The notes: generated by a model not told the origin, from the sequence alone. A DNA stretch of 32,030 nucleotides from Streptomyces sp. McG3 (GCF_018619185.1 NZ_JAAXYC010000066.1:1-32030), one strand, 5' to 3'. Positions 1-17,562 are shown, counted from the first letter of the stretch. Program-made: numbers and translations.

Positions 1-3000
1 ATGTCCACGTCGGAGGGTTCGAGGCGGGCGTTGGCCAGCGCCTGGAGGATGACCCGCTCCTGCGACGGACCGTTGGGCGCGGTCAGACCGTTGGAAGCGC
101 CGTCCTGGTTGACCGCCGAGCCACGGATCACGGCGTGCACGGTGTGCCCGTTGCGCACCGCGTCGGACAGCCGCTCCAGCACCAGCACTCCGGCGCCCTC
201 GCTCCAGCTCGTGCCGTCCGCGTCGGCGCTGAACGGTTTGCTGCGCCCGTCCTGGGCCAGGCCGCGCTGACGGCTGAACTCCACGAACACGTCCGGGTTG
301 GCCATGACCGTGGCGCCACCTGCCAGTGCCAGCGAGACCTCACCGGTACGCAGCGCCTGCGCCGCGAGGTGCGTCGCCGTGATGGACGAGGAGCACGCGG
401 TGTCGATCGTGACGGCCGGACCCTCCAGGCCCAGCGTGTAGGAGATGCGACCGGACGCGACCGACGCCGCTGAACTCGTACTGACGAACCCCTCCATCGC
501 GGCGGCGTACTGGCCGACGCGCGGCGCGTAGTCGTAGTGCATCAGCCCGGTGTAGACACCGGTCTGCGAACCGCGCAGCGAGGCCGGCGCGATGCCCGTG
601 CCCTCCAGCGAGTGCCAGGCGGTCTCCAGCAGCAGACGGTGCTGCGGGTCCATCGCCGTCGCCTCGCGGGGCGAGATGCCGAAGAACTCGGGGTCGAACT
701 CGTCGGCCGCGTGCAGGAATCCGCCGTGCCGCACGTACGACGTGCCGGTGCGCTCGGCGTCCGGGTTGTACAGGTCGGGCCAGCCGCGGTTGGTCGGGAA
801 CTCGCTGATCGCGTCGACCCCGTCGGCGACCAGGCGCCACAGATCCTCGGGCGAGGTCACGCCGCCGGGGAACCGGCAGGCCATGCCCACCACGGCGATC
901 GGATCGTCGGTCACCGCCGTCGTCGCCACCGCCGTCGCCCGGACGACACGCGAGCCGGTCAGGGCGACGCGTACGAACTCCGCCAGCGCGTCGGGCGTCG
1001 GATGGTCGAAGATCACCGTGCCCGACAGCTTCGTGCCCGTCGCCGTGCTCAGCTTGTTGCGCAGCTCGATCGACATCAGCGAGTCGAAGCCGAGCGCGCC
1101 GAACTGCGCATCCGCTTCGATCGCGCCCGGGTCCGTGTGACCGAGCACCGCCGCCACGTTCTCGCGCACGACGTCCAGCACCAGCGCACGCTGCTCGTCC
1201 TCGGTCAGCCCGGCTACCCTGCCGGCGAGATCGGTGACGGGAACGGCCCGGCGCGCCGGGCGGACCAGCCCGCGCAGCAGCGCGGGCACCTCGTCGCGGA
1301 ACGCCGCCGGATTCAGCGGCGACGCGACCAGCGTGGGCACGGACAGGCCCAGCGCCGTGTCGAACATCGCGAGGCCGTGCTCGGCGGTGATCGGCAGGAA
1401 GCCCTCACGGGCGAGCCGGCCGCGGTCGGCGTCGGACAGCTGCGAGGCCATGCCGTCGTCCCACATGCCCCAGGCCAGCGACACCGCCGGCAGCCCCTCA
1501 CGGTGCCGCAGCCGGGCCAGCGCGTCCAGGTAGGAGTTCGCGGCGGCGTAGTTGGCCTGGCCGGCCGTGCCGAACGTGCCGGCGACCGACGAGTACAGCA
1601 CGAACGCCGTGAGGTCACGGTCGCGCGTCAGGTCGTGCAGGTGCCACGCGGCGGTCTTGGGACGCAGGACCGCGTCCAGCCGCTGCGGGGTCAGCGTGTC
1701 GATCGGGCCGTCGTCCAGGACGCCGGCCGTGTGCACGACCGCGGTCAGACCGGGGAGGCCGTCGAGCAGCGTCTCCAGCGCTTCGCGGTCCGTGACGTCG
1801 CAGGTCACACTGCGTACGTGCGCCAGACCCGCGTCGCGGCCGCTGCGGCTCGCCAGCACGACGTCACGTACGCCGTGCCGCTCCACCAGGTGCCGCGCCA
1901 GCAGCGTGCCGAGGGCGCCACCGGTGATCAGGACCGTGCCGCCCCACGAGGGGGTGGGGCCGCGGCGTGTGCTGCGGGCGAGCCTCGGCGCCAGCACCGC
2001 ACCGCCGCGGACGGACACATGCGGCTCGTCGCCGACGACCGTGGACAGGCCGACACTGTCGTCGGTGTCCACCAGCACGAGCCGGCCGGGGTGTTCGGTC
2101 TGGGCCGACCGCACGAGACCCTCGACCGCGGCGGCCGAGAGGTCGTCGCCCCGCCGGACCACCGCGATCGTCCCGTCGCCGGCCAGCTTCTCCCGCAACG
2201 CCAGCAGAACCCGCGCCGTCACGTCATGGACGTCGCCGACCGGGACGTCGAGGACGGTGTGGGGGACGGGCACCGGGGTGACCGGCACCCACGTCCTCTC
2301 GTAGAGGCCGTCGGTGCGGGTGGCGAGCTGGTCCGCGGTCACCGGACGCGTCGCGAGCGACGAGACGGTCAGTACGGGCGCGCCCTCGGCGTCGACGGCG
2401 TGCACCGCGTTCGTCCCGAGGTCGATGCGGACCCGCAGCGCGGTGGCACCGGGGGAGTGCAGCCGAATGCCCTGCCAGGCGAACGGGAGGGCGAGCGCGT
2501 CGGCCGTCGAGGCCAGCGGGTGCAGAGCGGCGTCGAGCAGCGCGGGGTGCACGCCAAAATCGTGCTTCTCCACCGAGACCTCGGCGAACACGGCCGTCGC
2601 GGTGCGCCAGGCAGCGGTGACGTTGCGGAAGGCGGGGCCGTACTGGAGCCCGGCCGCTCCCAGCGCCGCGTACATCTCGTCCACGTCGATCGGCTCGGCG
2701 GCGGGCGGCCAGGCCAGGTCGGCCCGGGGCACGGTGGAGTTCGACAGGGTGCCGGTGGCGTGGAGGGTCCAGTCGCCGTCGGTGCGGGAGTGGATCGTCA
2801 CGGCGTCGTCGACGACCTTGACCTGTACCTGGACGGCCTCGGTGAGCACCATCGGGGCCTCGATGACCAACTCGTCCAGCGTGCCGAACCCGGTCTCCCC
2901 GGCCGCGTGGAGGGCGAGGTCGACCAGCGCGGCGCCGGGCACGATCGCTGTGCCGAGCACGGTGTGGTCGTCCAGCCACGTACCGGGAGTCAACCTGCCG

Positions 3001-5708
3001 GTGAACAGCACGGTGTCGCTGTCCGCGGGCCGCAGGACACTGCTCAGCAGCGGGTGCCCGGTGGGCGTCTGTCCCAGGTCGGTCGCGTCGGTGCTCGTCG
3101 CGCCCGCGGTGAGCCAGTACCGCTGCCGCTGGAACGCGTACGTCGGCAGCTCGGTGCGGTGCGCGTCGCCGTACAGCGCCCGCGCGTCGGGGATCCGGCC
3201 CTGGGTGTAGGCGGTGCCCAGCGCGGTCAGCACACTGGTGACCTCGTCCTGCCCCGACCGCAGCGCCGCCGCGTACACACCGTCGGCGGACTGCTGGGCC
3301 TGGGCGGTCAGCACACCGTCGGGGCCGAGTTCGATGAACGTGGTGACGCCGCGCGTTTCCAGCTCCTGGACGGCGTGGTGGAAGCGCACGGCCTCGCGGA
3401 TCTGGGTGACCCAGTAGTCGGGCGAGGTCAGGTCGCTGTCGACGGCCACGGTCGAGACGACCGGGATCCGGGGTGCGGAGTAGGTGAGGGTACGGGCCAC
3501 GGTGCGGAAGTCGTCGAGCATCGCGTCCATGTGGTGCGAGTGGAAGGCGTGGCTGACGGTGAGTTGTTTGGTGCGGTGTCCTTGTTCGCGGAAGTGCTCG
3601 GTGATCTTGTCGGTGGCGTCGGTGTCGCCGGAGATGACGACGGAGGTGGGTCCGTTGATGGCGGCGATGCTCACGCCGTCGGTGAGGTGGGGGGTGATTT
3701 CTTCTTCGGTGGCTTCGATGGCGGTCATGGTGCCGGTGTGGGGGAGGGCGTCCATGAGGGTGGCGCGGGCGGTGACGAGTCGTGCGGCGTCGTCGAGGGT
3801 GAGGATGCCGGCGACGTGGGCGGCGGTGATCTCGCCGATGGAGTGGCCGACCAGGTGGTCCGGGGTGATGCCCCAGGACTCGTAGAGGCGGAAGAGGGCG
3901 GTCTCCAACGCGAACAGCGCTGGTTGCGTCAGGCGGGTGCGGTTGAGGTCGCCGGTGAAGTACTCGTCCTGGATGCCGAGTGCTACGAGTGCGGCGTCCA
4001 GGGCCTCACGGAACACGGGATAGGTCTCGTGGAGCTCGTGGCCCATGCCGGCGCGCTGCGAGCCCTGCCCCGTGAACAGGAACGCCAGACCCCCGCGGCC
4101 CGCCTGGCCCTCGGCCAGCGTCGTGTCACCGAGAAGCGCCGCCCGGTGCGTGAACTGGGTGCGCTCGGCGAGGGAGAGACCGACGTCGGCGGGCGACAGC
4201 CCCGTGTGCTGGTCGAGGTGGTGCCGGAGCCTGCCGATCTGCGCCCGCAGCGCGTCGGGCGTCTTGGCCGACACCAGGTACGGCACCCGGACCGGCGCCG
4301 CCACGACGGGCTCCGCGGGCTCCGCGGCCGGCACCGCTTCCAGGACGACGTGCGCGTTCGTACCGGAGATGCCGAACGACGACACGGCTGCCCGCCGCGG
4401 CCGCTCCAGCTCGGGCCACGGCCGGGCCTCGGTCAACAGCTCGACGGAGCCCGCCGACCAGTCGACGTGCGGGGTCGGCTCGTCCACGTGCAGCGTCCGG
4501 GGCAGCACGCCGTGGCGCATCGCCATGACCATCTTGATGATGCCGCCGACACCGGCAGCCGCCTGCGTATGGCCGATGTTCGACTTCAGCGAGCCCAGCC
4601 ACAGCGGGGATTCCCGGTCCTGGCCGTAGGCCGCGATGACGGCCTGCGCCTCGATCGGGTCCCCCAGGACCGTCCCGGTGCCGTGCGCCTCCACGACATC
4701 CACATCCGACGGAGTCAGCCGGGCGGAGGTCAGCGCCTGCCGCATCACCCGTTGCTGCGCCGGTCCGTTCGGTGCGCTGAGCTGGCTGCTCTTGCCGTCC
4801 TGGTTGATCGCACTGCCCCGTACGAGACCGAGTACCGGATAGCCGAGCCGCTCGGCGTCGGACAGCCGTGCCAGCGCCAGCATGCCGACGCCCTCGCTCC
4901 AGCCCGTCCCGTTCGCCGCCGCCGCGAACGACTTCGACCGGCCGTCCGGGGACAGACCGCGCTGCCGGGAGAACTCGATGAAGAACCCCGGTGTCGACAT
5001 CACGGCGACACCACCGGCCAGCGCCAGCGAGCACTCGCCCGCGCGCAGCGCCTGCACCGCGAGATGGACCCCGACCAGCGACGACGAGCACGCCGTGTCC
5101 ACCGTGACCGCGGGACCCTCGAACCCGAGCGTGTAGGCGATGCGCCCGGAAGCGACACTGTTCTGGTTTCCGGTCAGCAGGAATCCGTCCGTGCCGTCGA
5201 CCGACGGGTGCAGCAGGCTCGGACCGTACTCCTGCGACATCACACCGACGAACACGCCGGTATCGCTGCCGCGCAGGGAGTCCGGACGGATCGACGCGCT
5301 CTCCAGCACCTGCCACGCCGACTCCAGGAGCAGCCGCTGCTGCGGGTCGGTCGCCGTGGCCTCACGGGGTGACACACCGAAGAAGTCGGCGTCGAACTCG
5401 TCCGCGTCGTAGAGGAAACCGCCCTCACGCGTATAGGACTTACCGCTGCGGTCGGGATCGGTGTCGAACAACGCGTCCAGGTCCCAGCCCCGGTTGGCGG
5501 GGAACTCGGAGATCGCGTCCTCTCCGGAGTCGACGAGCCGCCACAAGTCCTCCGGGGACCGCACACCACCGGGGTAGCGGCAGGCCATGCCCACGATCGC
5601 GATGGGCTCGGTCTGTGCGGCCTCCAGGTTCTGGAGTGTGCGCTTGGCCTGCTTCAGCTGGGCGGTGACCCGGCCGAGATAATCCCTCAGCTTCTGCTCT
5701 TCTGACAT
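1..5708 (-). CDS. Modular type I polyketide synthase B: module 2 and start of module 3 (3' end beyond window)
   Basis: This PKS extension protein is open to the left edge, with 1902 codons visible. The ATG at 5708 follows a GGGAG site. Residues 1-33 form a coiled-coil N-terminal docking domain, followed by KS (34-460; C207, H342, H380), AT (480-830), DH (885-1065), KR (1257-1480) and ACP (about 1505-1580; GFDSL with S1543). A second KS begins at about 1602 (C1772) and is cut by the edge. The AT has GHSIGE (S623) and HAFH (720-723), which indicate malonyl-CoA. The DH keeps H915 with its downstream G and P, and D1059. The KR keeps LDD (1331-1333, B-type), K1351, S1374, Y1387 and N1391, but its glycine loop (1262-1267) lacks two residues and the following segment is about 12 residues shorter than in the module 1 KR, so activity is uncertain. 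There is no ER. The gene starts 14 bp after PKS A, so it is very likely co-transcribed. Domain calls are firm; activity and substrate are motif-based inference. Confidence 0.95.
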   Translation of the reverse strand, partial: MSEEQKLRDYLGRVTAQLKQAKRTLQNLEAAQTEPIAIVGMACRYPGGVRSPEDLWRLVDSGEDAISEFPANRGWDLDALFDTDPDRSGKSYTREGGFLYDADEFDADFFGVSPREATATDPQQRLLLESAWQVLESASIRPDSLRGSDTGVFVGVMSQEYGPSLLHPSVDGTDGFLLTGNQNSVASGRIAYTLGFEGPAVTVDTACSSSLVGVHLAVQALRAGECSLALAGGVAVMSTPGFFIEFSRQRGLSPDGRSKSFAAAANGTGWSEGVGMLALARLSDAERLGYPVLGLVRGSAINQDGKSSQLSAPNGPAQQRVMRQALTSARLTPSDVDVVEAHGTGTVLGDPIEAQAVIAAYGQDRESPLWLGSLKSNIGHTQAAAGVGGIIKMVMAMRHGVLPRTLHVDEPTPHVDWSAGSVELLTEARPWPELERPRRAAVSSFGISGTNAHVVLEAVPAAEPAEPVVAAPVRVPYLVSAKTPDALRAQIGRLRHHLDQHTGLSPADVGLSLAERTQFTHRAALLGDTTLAEGQAGRGGLAFLFTGQGSQRAGMGHELHETYPVFREALDAALVALGIQDEYFTGDLNRTRLTQPALFALETALFRLYESWGITPDHLVGHSIGEITAAHVAGILTLDDAARLVTARATLMDALPHTGTMTAIEATEEEITPHLTDGVSIAAINGPTSVVISGDTDATDKITEHFREQGHRTKQLTVSHAFHSHHMDAMLDDFRTVARTLTYSAPRIPVVSTVAVDSDLTSPDYWVTQIREAVRFHHAVQELETRGVTTFIELGPDGVLTAQAQQSADGVYAAALRSGQDEVTSVLTALGTAYTQGRIPDARALYGDAHRTELPTYAFQRQRYWLTAGATSTDATDLGQTPTGHPLLSSVLRPADSDTVLFTGRLTPGTWLDDHTVLGTAIVPGAALVDLALHAAGETGFGTLDELVIEAPMVLTEAVQVQVKVVDDAVTIHSRTDGDWTLHATGTLSNSTVPRADLAWPPAAEPIDVDEMYAALGAAGLQYGPAFRNVTAAWRTATAVFAEVSVEKHDFGVHPALLDAALHPLASTADALALPFAWQGIRLHSPGATALRVRIDLGTNAVHAVDAEGAPVLTVSSLATRPVTADQLATRTDGLYERTWVPVTPVPVPHTVLDVPVGDVHDVTARVLLALREKLAGDGTIAVVRRGDDLSAAAVEGLVRSAQTEHPGRLVLVDTDDSVGLSTVVGDEPHVSVRGGAVLAPRLARSTRRGPTPSWGGTVLITGGALGTLLARHLVERHGVRDVVLASRSGRDAGLAHVRSVTCDVTDREALETLLDGLPGLTAVVHTAGVLDDGPIDTLTPQRLDAVLRPKTAAWHLHDLTRDRDLTAFVLYSSVAGTFGTAGQANYAAANSYLDALARLRHREGLPAVSLAWGMWDDGMASQLSDADRGRLAREGFLPITAEHGLAMFDTALGLSVPTLVASPLNPAAFRDEVPALLRGLVRPARRAVPVTDLAGRVAGLTEDEQRALVLDVVRENVAAVLGHTDPGAIEADAQFGALGFDSLMSIELRNKLSTATGTKLSGTVIFDHPTPDALAEFVRVALTGSRVVRATAVATTAVTDDPIAVVGMACRFPGGVTSPEDLWRLVADGVDAISEFPTNRGWPDLYNPDAERTGTSYVRHGGFLHAADEFDPEFFGISPREATAMDPQHRLLLETAWHSLEGTGIAPASLRGSQTGVYTGLMHYDYAPRVGQYAAAMEGFVSTSSAASVASGRISYTLGLEGPAVTIDTACSSSITATHLAAQALRTGEVSLALAGGATVMANPDVFVEFSRQRGLAQDGRSKPFSADADGTSWSEGAGVLVLERLSDAVRNGHTVHAVIRGSAVNQDGASNGLTAPNGPSQERVILQALANARLEPSDVD

Positions 5709-5722
5709 TGCCGGAATCTCCC

Positions 5723-14029
<8,307 letters not shown>

Positions 14030-14085
14030 GACTTCCCCGCTGTGTAGTGAGGTCAGACAGTTGGTGGGGGTGCGACGGTCCGGTC

Positions 14086-15339
14086 TCAGGCCGTGCGCAC
14101 GGCCGGCGCCACACCCGGCTGTACCGCCGGCCGGGACACCCCGAACGTCTCCGCCAGGTACAGGGCGGTGTGCAACTGGAGCCGGTTGTCGCCGAGCGGG
14201 CGGCCGCGTACCTGCTCGGCCCGCTTGATGCGGTACAGCACGGTGTTCTTGGCGATGTGCAGCCGCTGGGCCACGGTCGCGACGCTCCGGTCGTGGTCGA
14301 GGTAGCACTTGAGGGTGGCGCGCAGGGCTCCCGCCGACGGCGAGTCGTCGCCCAGCCCACCCAGCTCCCGGCAGACGAAGTCGGCGGCGGCCTGCTCGTC
14401 CCGCGCGAGCAGCGCCCCCAACTCCAGCTCCCGATAGGTGTGTACGCGGCCGGTCGTCGCTGACCGCAGACCGAGCTGGGCCGCGGCCATCGCCTGCTCG
14501 TGCGAGGTGCGGAATCCGGCGAGACCCGTACTCGGCAGACCCACCGCCACCTGCACGGCGGGGTCGGCGGCGAGCAGCGGCGCGAGCTCTTCCGTGTCAC
14601 CGTTGGGCCGCAGACCCCACGCCCACAGCCCGTCGCCGCCCATCGGCACGAGCAGCGTCGACCGGCAGCCCAGACGGTTGAACAGCCGGGCCGCCGTCCT
14701 CGGCAGCTCCTGCGCACCGGAGTCCCGCTCGGCCCACAGCACCAGCGCCACGTGGTTCTGGCGCAGGTCGTAGCAGAGCTTGCGGGCCGCCCGTTCCACG
14801 TCCACGGACTCGCCGCGGACGAGGGAGAGCACGACGGCGCGCTGTTCGGCGGCGGGACCGGCGAGCCAGCGTTCCCGCTCGGCGGCGAACCGGTCCGACA
14901 CCAGCCGGGACAGCTCGTCCACCGCGTCGAACACCAGGGACGCCGTCCCGGTCATCGCGGCGGTGCGCTCGTCCGGGTCCTCGATCCGCGCGCACGCCGC
15001 CAGCACCGCGGACGCGATGCGCCCGTGCGCCGACCGGATCAGGCCGAGTCCGTGCGCGAGATCGAAGCCGCGCTCGACCTGGGTGCGCACCAGCGACTCG
15101 GCCTCGGCGACCACGGAGGCGGGCAGCCCCTTCCTGTGGTGCAGCCGGAACGTGACGGACAGGGCCACCAGCTCCGGCAGAGCGTCCTGTCCGTCCGGGC
15201 AGAGGCCCGCCGAGGTCTGCACGGCCCACGCGGTGGCATCGTTGCCACAGTGGGCGGTGACCTCCTGGCGCAGGGCCTCGGAGGTCGCGCCGGCGGTGGG
15301 AGCCTCGTCGTGCGGGGGCAGCAGCTGGAGCTGCGCCAT
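14086..15339 (-). CDS. PucR/CdaR-family transcriptional regulator
   Basis: This 417-residue regulator has the PucR-type C-terminal helix-turn-helix at about 336-398, including AKNTVLYRIKRAEQ (363-376), the recognition-helix signature of the family. The middle (about 165-330) resembles the GGDEF-like sensory segment common in PucR/CdaR proteins. The N-terminal 150 residues look helical and are not assigned. The ATG at 15339 overlaps the aminotransferase stop as TGATG, so translation is probably coupled to that gene. Only 56 bp separate its stop from the PKS A start, so the regulator is inside the biosynthetic operon rather than beside it. It is probably a pathway-specific activator responding to an unknown ligand and may act on its own operon. 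The family call is firm; target and ligand are inference. Confidence 0.9.
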   Translation of the reverse strand: MAQLQLLPPHDEAPTAGATSEALRQEVTAHCGNDATAWAVQTSAGLCPDGQDALPELVALSVTFRLHHRKGLPASVVAEAESLVRTQVERGFDLAHGLGLIRSAHGRIASAVLAACARIEDPDERTAAMTGTASLVFDAVDELSRLVSDRFAAERERWLAGPAAEQRAVVLSLVRGESVDVERAARKLCYDLRQNHVALVLWAERDSGAQELPRTAARLFNRLGCRSTLLVPMGGDGLWAWGLRPNGDTEELAPLLAADPAVQVAVGLPSTGLAGFRTSHEQAMAAAQLGLRSATTGRVHTYRELELGALLARDEQAAADFVCRELGGLGDDSPSAGALRATLKCYLDHDRSVATVAQRLHIAKNTVLYRIKRAEQVRGRPLGDNRLQLHTALYLAETFGVSRPAVQPGVAPAVRTA

Positions 15340-16937
15340 CAGAACGCCCTCGTGCCGAGGAAGCCCAGCAGCGTCGCCTCGTCGGCCGTGCGCAGCGCCG
15401 CGCACGCCGCACGCAGCCCGGCGTCGAGCCGGTCGATCTGGGCGTCGGTGAGGTCGACCGAAGGCTGGAGCCGCAGCGTGTTCGGCGCGCTGGAGGTCGG
15501 CAGGACGCGCACGGTGTGCCGGTGCAGCAGGAACCCGCTCACCAAGTAGCCGAAGACACCGCCCGCCTGGGCGCCGGCGATGTTGGGCGAGGCCGAGCCG
15601 GACTGGTCGTGCAGTTCCAGGCCCAGCAGCAGGCCGCGGCCGCGGACATCCTTGATCACGTCCGGGAAGTCGGCCCGCAGCGATTCGAGTACATCGAGGA
15701 GGCGGGCACCGCGCTCGGCGGCCCTGCGGTAGACCGCGCCACCGTCCCGCTCCATGATCTCCAGCGTCTTCTGCGCGATGAGCGTGGAGAACCCGTCCTT
15801 GGCGAACGTCGAACTGTGCAGCAGCTCGAACTCGGGGCGGTAGCGGGACTCCCGGACCAGCAGCACCGACAGTTTCGCCACACCGCCCGCGATGCTCTTG
15901 GCCAGCGCGATGTAGTCGCCCTGAAGTCCGAGCTGCGCACCGGCGAAGAACGCCCCGGTGCGGCCGCTGCCGGACTGGATCTCGTCGACCACGACGGGGC
16001 AGTCGAACTCCGCGCTGACCGCGGCGATCTCCTTCGCGAACTCCGGTGCGAGCGGCACGATGCCGCCCTCGCCCTGGATCGGCTCGACGAAGAAGGCGCC
16101 GTACACCGGGGCCGGGATGTCGGTGACCCCGACCGTGCCGTCGGTCACGATCAGGTCGAGCACCGTGGCGCGCGCGGCCTCGAACGCGGGGCGCACCGCG
16201 GCGGCCGAGTTGACCGGCACGAAGCGGGCGTTCGTGGCGAGCGAGGTGAACGGCGTCCGGAAGGCCGGGTTGTGCGTGAGCTGGATGCTCGCGGCGAGCT
16301 TGCCGTGGAAGCCGCCCTCCAGCGTGAAGAACACCGGAGCCCGGGACAGCGTGCGCGCGTTGTGCGCCTCCACCTCGGCGAGCAGCGCCTCCAGGTCGCC
16401 GGCCGGATCGCCCTGGCCCGTGCCGCCGAGCCGGGTGAGCGCGGCGGCGTCGACGGTCGCCGCACCGGACGCGACCGCGGCTCGCGCCTGCTCCGTGTGG
16501 ACCGTGACCTGTGCGAGGAGCGCCGTCACGCGCATGCCCCGGTCCAGCTCGGCGTGTTTGACGGCGGCCTCGATGGCCTCGGCGCCGGTGTTGGCGAACA
16601 CGCCGAAGTAGGTGTCGGCCGTGCCGAACTCGCGCTGGGCGATCCGGTTGAGGACCTCGGTCACCCTGTTCGCCTCGGGGCGGCGCGAGAACTGGGAGTG
16701 GATCGGCGTCCGCGCGTTCAGCACCTCGGTCGCGTAGGCGACGATCTCGGGGTTGTTGTGGCCGAGCAGCAGCGAACCGTAACCGCAGACGAAGTCGACG
16801 ATCTCCGTCTCGGACCCGTCGTGGGCGGCCGCCCAGAGGCTGTTGCCCTCCGCGCGCACGTACGTGGGGTCGAGTCCGATCCCGGAGATGTTCTGGTGGA
16901 GGGTGCCGTCCACGAGTTCCTGCGCCTCGGGTGCCAT
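15339..16937 (-). CDS. Class III PLP-dependent aminotransferase, first gene of the PKS operon
   Basis: This 532-residue fold-type I enzyme belongs to the class III (omega) aminotransferases. It has the phosphate-binding NTGAEA (116-121), VVVDEIQSGSGRTG (315-328) with the pyridine-binding Asp D318, the catalytic lysine K347 in ALAKSIAGG, and HSSTF (374-378). It is longer than the usual 420-460 residues, mainly through an insertion at about 131-200. The ATG at 16937 follows GAGG and is the first gene after the promoter region. Family members of this kind occur in polyketide alkaloid pathways such as coelimycin (CpkG), where a polyketide aldehyde released by a thioester reductase domain is transaminated and can cyclise to an imine. 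The position ahead of a PKS makes that role plausible here, but it is inference. A role in making an amino precursor, as in diaminobutyrate-type transaminases, is the main alternative. Confidence 0.92.
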   Translation of the reverse strand: MAPEAQELVDGTLHQNISGIGLDPTYVRAEGNSLWAAAHDGSETEIVDFVCGYGSLLLGHNNPEIVAYATEVLNARTPIHSQFSRRPEANRVTEVLNRIAQREFGTADTYFGVFANTGAEAIEAAVKHAELDRGMRVTALLAQVTVHTEQARAAVASGAATVDAAALTRLGGTGQGDPAGDLEALLAEVEAHNARTLSRAPVFFTLEGGFHGKLAASIQLTHNPAFRTPFTSLATNARFVPVNSAAAVRPAFEAARATVLDLIVTDGTVGVTDIPAPVYGAFFVEPIQGEGGIVPLAPEFAKEIAAVSAEFDCPVVVDEIQSGSGRTGAFFAGAQLGLQGDYIALAKSIAGGVAKLSVLLVRESRYRPEFELLHSSTFAKDGFSTLIAQKTLEIMERDGGAVYRRAAERGARLLDVLESLRADFPDVIKDVRGRGLLLGLELHDQSGSASPNIAGAQAGGVFGYLVSGFLLHRHTVRVLPTSSAPNTLRLQPSVDLTDAQIDRLDAGLRAACAALRTADEATLLGFLGTRAF

Positions 16938-16998
16938 CGTGCCTCATTTCTCGCCGTGGTATGTCCAGACAGTGTTGAGCGTGCCGTTTCACTCACAG

Positions 16999-17027
16999 CT
17001 AATCCGGATCTAATCCGCCCCGATTAG
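16999..17027. promoter_or_regulatory. CTAATCC heptamer repeats in the divergent promoter region
   Basis: Two identical heptamers, CTAATCC, lie at 16999-17005 and 17010-17016, separated by 4 bp. An inverted partial copy, GATTAG, lies at 17022-17027. The 11-bp period is that of SARP-type direct-repeat operators. On the plus strand a weak -10-like TAGACG (17025-17030) begins 8 bp after the second copy. The site sits between the start of the aminotransferase-PKS operon (minus) and the SnoaL-like gene (plus), so one factor could control both. Which regulator binds is not known; the SARP or the PucR protein are candidates. Confidence 0.55.
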
Positions 17028-17115
17028 ACGGGGATGAGAAATGGGTGAGAAGGAGTGCGCTTGTATGGTCGCGCCCCTAGTTCTCTTCAGTTCTTTTCAC
17101 ATGAAGGAGAAATGC

Positions 17116-17505
17116 GTGTCCGAGGACCTTGCATTCTGGAACAAGATCGCCGGCAAGTACGCGGCCCTCTTCAACGCACACGACACGGAAAACCTTTACG
17201 ACTTCTACGCCGACGACGCGGCGCTGGTTCTCGAACCCGGTTACGCGCTCCAGAAGAACGAGGAGATGAAGGCGGGCATCAAGCAGTACTTCGCCGACCT
17301 GGCCCCCGTGCTGACGGTCGACGTCCAGCACGCCTACCGGGCGGGTGATGTCGCGCTCATGATCGTGAACTACACGCTGTCGACGACCGCGGACGGCGTG
17401 ACCTCGAAGAAGGAGGGCGTCGCGACGGACGTCGCGATCAAGGACGAGAACGGTGAGTGGCGCTACGGCATCGACAACCACTACGGCACGGAACTCACCG
17501 CCTGA
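17116..17505 (+). CDS. SnoaL-like / NTF2-fold small protein
   Basis: This 129-residue protein looks like the SnoaL/DUF4440 part of the NTF2-like superfamily. It has an N-terminal helix ending in ALFNAHDTENLYDFYADDA, then a GDVAL strand, and a C-terminal segment with NGEWRYGIDNHYG. In this family the cone-shaped fold encloses a pocket used for cyclisation, isomerisation, hydroxylation or only for binding, so the activity cannot be read from sequence. The GTG at 17116 is chosen because AAGGAG lies at 17104-17109 with a 6-bp gap; an ATG at 17041 in the same frame would add a low-quality leader of 25 residues. The gene is divergent from the PKS operon and shares its promoter region. A cyclase or tailoring role in the polyketide pathway is plausible but unproven. 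Confidence 0.82.
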   Translation: MSEDLAFWNKIAGKYAALFNAHDTENLYDFYADDAALVLEPGYALQKNEEMKAGIKQYFADLAPVLTVDVQHAYRAGDVALMIVNYTLSTTADGVTSKKEGVATDVAIKDENGEWRYGIDNHYGTELTA

Positions 17506-17522
17506 ACCGCCCCGCACGAAGA

Positions 17523-17562
17523 AACGGAGAAGGGACCGGAGTGATCCGGTCCCTTCTCCGTT
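17523..17562. terminator. Strong bidirectional hairpin terminator
   Basis: A perfect 18-bp stem (17523-17540 with 17545-17562) closes a GTGA loop. It lies between the convergent stops of the SnoaL-like gene (plus, 17505) and the ABA4-like gene (minus, 17585) and should serve both. Confidence 0.85.

Noticed and set aside
537..5372. Very long plus-strand open frame opposite PKS B
   Set aside because: It is the GC-driven shadow of the minus-strand PKS; its translation is Arg/Gly/Val-rich low-complexity sequence without domains.
15340..16992. Upstream extension of the PucR frame through the aminotransferase region
   Set aside because: The extension is an off-frame reading of the aminotransferase gene; the ATG at 15339, in the TGATG overlap, gives the normal PucR-family length.
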